This document shows, piece after piece, positions 59,838-64,000 of a stretch of 64,000 bases of DNA. The notes beneath the pieces are model-generated. The model was not told where the DNA came from, made no database searches, and saw nothing but the letters and a program-made list of their open reading frames with translations. Location of the stretch: assembly GCF_026914185.1 (NCBI RefSeq), contig NC_070568.1, positions 3,120,001 to 3,184,000 on the forward strand. Reading direction: 5' to 3'. How positions within the stretch are numbered: position 1 is the stretch's first letter; every line of letters starts with the position of its first letter. Origin of the DNA: Puccinia triticina (Eukaryota; Basidiomycota; Pucciniomycetes; Pucciniales; Pucciniaceae). A program made the position numbers and the translations under genes.

Positions 59838-60708
59838 CGTAACTGGGGATAGAGATGTGATAAGATGTTGACGAGATGAGGCCCGATAGTTAATGATTAT
59901 CTGACAATTCAACAAATATAAGGCAACAACGAAGAGGGCTGTCCAAAAATTTATCGCTAGAAGACTCACACACAATTTACGGAGAATGTTCCTAGTGAGG
60001 AGAGTGAGGACTATGAACTGGTCAATCGTGTTACGCACCAACCACTCGAGTAACTTGGCAGAATTAGTCCCGAGAATGTCTCAATGAAGGTTGAATGTTG
60101 AAATCGCAATGTCAACTGGCCCCCACAACTGGTATCAAACCAACACCAAGAGGCCCTGAACGTGCATGACGGTAAGGCGAATGTGGCTGGACCAGTCATT
60201 TGATGATGAATGGGCCTTCAGGTCGTGACACTCAAGCGAATCCAGTTGGCCCAGTAGATCTAAGAATCCTAGCTCATGAAGGACAACTAATAGCGGGCAA
60301 ATCGCTAGCAAGGGTATTGGGGCCTATCCAACTCGAATGACCGGACTCGCATTGACATGTTTGGTCCTGGTTGTGAGGCGCGGGCAAAAAGTACGGTTGT
60401 TATTATTTGGCTCTCATCTAACTAACAATATCTACAATTTGGCCCGCTTTTTTTTTTACAAGACTATTCTAAATTTTTTTCTATTAACTGTGGCTCTTTA
60501 TGATAAGATTTTTATGTTGATTTTTGAACTATGCGACACGACAAAAAAATGAGCAATGAAGGGAAAATGGATCCGTACAAAGTAAGAAAATGGCCCCGGA
60601 GGGTTCGATCTTCGGCTCACGGGCGCAAGAATTCGGGCAAATGGACTATTGATCTTCGAACTTTTAGTTCTCTCTGTTGGGGTTTGCTGCCGTCGGTGGC
60701 CCGGTGAA

Positions 60709-61923
60709 TCATTCATTTTTAGACTTTTTACTTCCCTCGGTTGGGGGTTGCTTGCGTGGGCGGCCTGGCCCTTTCCTCTTGAGGAGCGGATAGTCATCTT
60801 CTTCGACCTCGTCTTCGTCATGGTTGTCGTGGTTTTCATCATTGGCACCTTGGACCTCGTTGGGGGATGCTTTTTCTTTTCCTTTGCGAGAGATCGGAGT
60901 GTGTAGCAGCCCAGTGGTGCCAGATTGAGATGCGCAGGGGGTTGGAGAAGATTCTGAGTCTTTCTTGAAGGTGATACTGGTGGGATAATCATGGTCAGAA
61001 CTAATCCGATCTTGAATGATGAATTAAACTAACAACTTCCTTCCACGCGAGGCTGGAGTCGAGGGTCCTACCCCTAATTTGCCATTGCTACCCTTTGACT
61101 GATGACCACTCGTAACACTCACGCCACCAACCTAGAATTAATTCCCGAACAATTAGTATTAAGATATGGAACAGACAGTATCAACTCGACGCACAAGAAT
61201 GATGGGCATCTTTGCCTTGATATCCCAATCGACCAAAGATCCAACGATCGACATTTCCCGTCCCACAGTGTAAAGGACATGGGTTTTCACCATGTTGCGA
61301 GTAGCTGGGACTATATACTTCGAAAGAAAAGCTCGGTGGGAGCGTGCCTAGACTGGGTATTAGTACCAAGCGTCGACTTGAAATGAAAATCTGACTTACA
61401 ACAGGATCCCAATCATTGTGAGAGACAATGACTTCGAGTTGATCTTCCTCTCCAGGGTTCGGGCTGGGAACTTCAGCACGTTCAACAATTACGCCTAGGC
61501 CGACAATACCCGTCTTATTCGTGAAATCGAGGTTCAAATCAGTCGCTTTGCCAATTCGCATGATGGAATCCTGTGTGTAAGTCACGGTAGGAGGACTCCC
61601 GTCGTTAAGAGCGATCATCCGAGCACCCGTGATCGAATATATTATCCCTTGCTCAAGTGCATTAGCGACGGCCGTATTGGCCATTAATTTGACCTCGAAA
61701 TCGACCTCTTTATCGCCTCCAACCCCTGCGCATTGGAAAAAGGTCCCGGTTGTCAGGAGCCCGTATTGGTTTCCTCTGACAACGTCTATTTCAGACTTTT
61801 GAGGATGGGAACAAGTAAGTCACAATCCGGTCAGGTTGAAGATGGTGGGGTGCTTACGTCGGACAAGGCTTCAAAATGTCCGGATACGATACTCGGATGA
61901 TTTGAAGGTCGGACGTTCGACAT
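60709..61923 (-). CDS. OB-fold-like ssDNA-binding accessory protein of the Helitron with AT-hook tail
   Basis: Exons are 61923-61858, 61795-61400, 61317-61177 and 60963-60709, all in phase 0, giving 285 residues. Segments include GTFFQCAGVGGDKEVDFEVK, GIIYSITGARMIALND, GIVGLGVIVERAEV, QLEVIVSHNDWDPV and a second domain THVLYTVGREMSIVGSLVDW. The tail is acidic (NDENHDNHDEDEVEEDD) and ends in KRKGPGRPRKQ, an AT-hook. Two beta-barrel-like units suggest RPA-type OB folds (inference from pattern, no signature motif). The last intron acceptor could be CCACCAG or CTTCAAG; only the latter keeps the frame. It lies ~870 bp upstream of RepHel on the same strand and probably supplies an ssDNA-coating function to the Helitron. 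Confidence 0.62.
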
Positions 61924-62577
61924 TGGGGTAATGGTACTTGGTGGTGGGAGACGATGTGCGTGGATCTAATCTACGAGGAAGTTTTCAGGTGGCAGGAGAT
62001 TAAGATGAGTGTGATCAGGTAGTGGGGGGTGGGAATGTGAGAAGGCGAGCAGGTTTTAAGTTCAAGCTAAGCAGTGATATCGCGGTTGGGGAAGTTCAAG
62101 ACAACGGCACTCGGGCCAAGGAGAATATTGGGCCATGTTGTGAGGAATGGGGTCCACGGAGAAACACGGGTAACACTAAAGAAGGGTTCGAGTGAAAACA
62201 ATAGAATTGGGCGAGGGTCAGTTGTCGCCATGCGCAATGTTCGATGTTCGCTCGCGGAGCTCCTATTGCTCCGTTTTTTCAGGGCCTGGTGTAACGGACG
62301 ATAAGGACACGGTGGCCATGGTAGCGAATACTTGAGGGAAGGGGTGAACTAAGAAGTAAGGGTGACGATAGGGAAGCGGTTAAGAGAAGTGAATGTGATC
62401 AGTAGACGGTGACATGTCGGAGCTGGTCGCGCGCGATGTTGTCAGGGTCTTAAGAACTCACGGGAATGACAATATCAGGCAACGTGGGCGGGTATTCATG
62501 CCTAGAGGTCCACAAAAAACAATGGGTGACAATACGGAAGGGTGGAAGAGCAAGTAATGGGATAGGTTGAGGGTCAG

Positions 62578-63204
62578 TTACCGGAGATGAACGCGTTGTA
62601 TGCACACGTGCGGACCTCGTACCGAAGAGAGTTCGACAATCGTTTCTGCGAGACGACGCCTCCAGCTTGGGAAGGCGTTGAGGGTCGCGAAGGCGGATAC
62701 GAATCGGAATGTTTCCTCGCGGTCCAACTGCGCCCCTGAATGACAGGCCCTTGTGGGATCAGTACAGGAAAGATTTAGGTAAAAGTAATTCTGGAAGGTT
62801 CCTTGTGGACCCCGGTTGCGAGGGGATGGTAAAAGATAGGAGGTCATGACGAACAGGAGTGGGTGAAGTACCAAATTGGTGAGGCTGTTGGCCCGTAGGC
62901 AACAGTATTGGCCGCAAGTAGCGAGAAATCGGAAAGGAGGAGCAACGGATTTGATGGGTAATCGAGACCAAGTTTGGATGAGGGTATCGAGAGGCGAGTT
63001 TGGGCGTCTAGGGAGTATCATACAGTGAGTTCGAAGAAAATTGGAGGGGGAGGCGTTTGGGGGGGGTGGCAAGGATTAGGGTGCGACGTGTTTTGAATCC
63101 GAGAGATCACGTGGGAAGTGAAAAAAAAGAGGGAATGGAAAATTATAAATAGAGACTTACGGCGCATATGGATTGCTCCTCGCGGTTCCGGGCTTTGGCT
63201 TCAT
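62578..63204 (-). CDS. Possible short Helitron-borne gene, 71 residues
   Basis: Exon 1 (63204-63161) starts MKPKPGTARSNPYA and ends at a perfect GTAAGT donor. An in-phase exon 62749-62578 reads GAQLDREETFRFVSAFATLN and SWRRRLAETIVELSS to a stop. The intron would be 411 nt, much longer than others here, and further short exons downstream (HEYPPTLPDIVIP before a GTGAGT near 62468) hint that the real gene may be larger or decayed. No family is recognised. Confidence 0.3.
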
Positions 63205-63242
63205 TATGCCGCCGGAACCGCCATTGTGGGCAAAGGGGGTTG

Positions 63243-63353
63243 AGGTTGGTTAGCGGGACTCGCGCCAACCTTGTGGATTTTCCACATTGAATTGGAGAAA
63301 TTCATATTGAATTGTTGGCTCTAGGCTGGTTAGCGGGACCCGCGCCAGCCTAG
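63243..63353. repeat. Two hairpins with compensatory changes near the Helitron 5' end
   Basis: Hairpin 1 (63243-63271) is AGGTTGG TTA GCGGGACTCGC G CCAACCT. Hairpin 2 (63321-63353) has arms CTAGGCTGG and CCAGCCTAG around TTA GCGGGACCCGC G. Stem positions differ in pairs (T-A to C-G), so pairing is kept. They may be subterminal Rep-recognition or promoter elements. Confidence 0.65.
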
Positions 63354-63630
63354 AAATAAGATGGGGAATGGGGAGGGAGAACCCATGATCTTAGGTTCCA
63401 TGAATCATTGGTTTCATGAAACTTAGATTTGTGGAATTTTTGTAAAATTAAATTTTTGACTCCCATTCTCAAGGGAGGAATTAATTTTACAACTCCCAAA
63501 ATCCGCGCGGGTCAACTTTTGGTCCCGCGGACCGGGGGTGGACGTCGTGACCCGGTCCGTGCAACGTAAATGCCATTTGGGAGTCAATAATTTAATTTCT
63601 GGGAGTCAATTTTTCAACTCCCTATTTTTA

Positions 63631-64000
63631 TATAAAAATTTGAGTTGAGATTAAAAATATGACAAAGAAGGGGATGAGGAGACGCTTCAGGAAAAACAGG
63701 TTCCAATACAAGGGGATGGGAACTGCAGGAGTGACAAGTAATATAATGAGTTTCCTTCTAGTTTTCATTTCTGGGACCACCCAAGCTGTCCCCATCTATG
63801 TACTATTTCCATCTCCCCCCATCCCTTTTCTTTGATCTGCAATACCCTTTGTAATATCATTGGTTTTGGATCCTGTACAGTGCAAGATGTGTAATGAAGG
63901 ATGAAGTAGACATGATGGTGGTCATAAAAAAGTAATTTGAGTGCCACTCAAGGCTTCAAAAAATTTGAAAAATATGTAGGAAGATTCTCCATGGTCTTCT
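63631..64000. other. Right flank; nothing recognised
   Basis: AT-rich sequence beyond the foldback target duplication. The 60-residue minus frame at 63765-63947 shows no domain. Confidence 0.35.

Larger units (their letters stand above)
53336..63427 (-). mobile_element. Complete Helitron, 10,092 bp, apparently autonomous
   Basis: On the minus strand the element starts TCTAAGTTTCATGAAACC at 63427 and ends in a hairpin, 8 nt and CTAG at 53336. The preceding host base is A and the following one is T, the A^T target rule of Helitrons, and no target duplication is made. The intact opposite arm of the host foldback element confirms both ends. It carries an open RepHel gene (55368-59837), two OB-fold-like genes (53771-54626 on the other strand, 60709-61923 on the same strand) and a possible short gene (62578-63204). 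With RepHel open and both ends present, it could be mobile or recently so. Confidence 0.92.
52039..63622. mobile_element. Long-arm foldback TIR element (52039-53335 plus 63428-63622), split by a Helitron
   Basis: The outer ends are inverted: GGGAGTTGAAAAAT... at 52039 and ...ATTTTTCAACTCCC ending at 63622. They are flanked by identical TATTTTTA (52031-52038 and 63623-63630). The arms pair for ~400 bp, through GGTCCGCGGGACCAAAAGTT, TTCCACAAATA, AATTCATATCTCCTCAGTGG and a CGGTTGGGGGTCAAATTTGG segment. The right arm is cut at TTTGTATA^TTTGTGG by the Helitron; the left arm shows the uncut form. Without the Helitron the element is 1492 bp and non-coding. An 8-bp target duplication suggests a hAT-like non-autonomous element (inference). 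The right arm also holds a ~190-bp tandem duplication (about 52965-53300). Confidence 0.88.

Noticed and set aside
52039..63622. A giant 11.6-kb TIR transposon encoding a Rep-helicase
   Set aside because: The Rep-helicase lies in a Helitron with its own proper ends inserted in one arm; the TIRs belong to the host foldback element.

Overview
The window looks like a gene-poor, repeat-rich stretch of a filamentous basidiomycete nuclear genome. Small-exon genes with 50-100 nt GT-AG introns and CTGAC/CTAAC branch sites sit among many nested DNA transposons, palindromic satellites and microsatellites. A rust fungus (Pucciniales) fits best, from family resemblance only; no rRNA, tRNA or marker gene fixes the species. 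Coordinates below come from hand-built exon models with phase checked at each junction.

Layout. 0.07-1.1 kb (-): a candidate secreted protein. 2.2-5.2 kb (-): a 17-exon catalase-family gene with a probable signal peptide. 6-9.6 kb: foldback and duplicated repeats. 9.6-14.1 kb (+): a decayed DDE transposase with an N-terminal GCM-like zinc domain and a C-terminal USP-like peptidase domain, split by a GC-rich palindromic insertion. 14-27 kb: no convincing gene; repeats, a lone Helitron 3' end (16.16 kb), a PIF/Harbinger-like MITE (24.85 kb) and a palindromic satellite (22.3-23.35 kb). 27.2-28.5 kb (+): a GC-rich gene interrupted by a poly(A) retroinsertion with a 13-bp target duplication. 33.3-38.5 kb (+): a 12-exon, 1460-residue chromatin-remodelling protein with bromodomain, BAH, polyglutamine and RFX-like domains, apparently joining RSC1/2-type and RSC9-type modules. 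38.9-48 kb: three related TIR elements, a CACTA-like MITE carrying a minisatellite, and a frameshifted UBX-domain gene. 48.5-50 kb (+): an intact MBOAT/wax-synthase-like acyltransferase. 50.8-51.7 kb: a hAT relic.

The most striking structure is at 52.0-63.6 kb. A ~1.5 kb long-arm foldback element with an 8-bp target duplication (TATTTTTA) has been split by a complete 10,092-bp Helitron (53336-63427, minus orientation; 5' TC, 3' hairpin plus CTAG, A^T target). The unbroken left arm of the host element shows the empty site, so both Helitron ends are fixed to the base. The Helitron carries an open 1417-residue Rep-helicase gene with three introns and two accessory genes whose products look like OB-fold ssDNA-binding proteins, one on each side of RepHel and on opposite strands. 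It may therefore be an autonomous Helitron with its own ssDNA-binding proteins.
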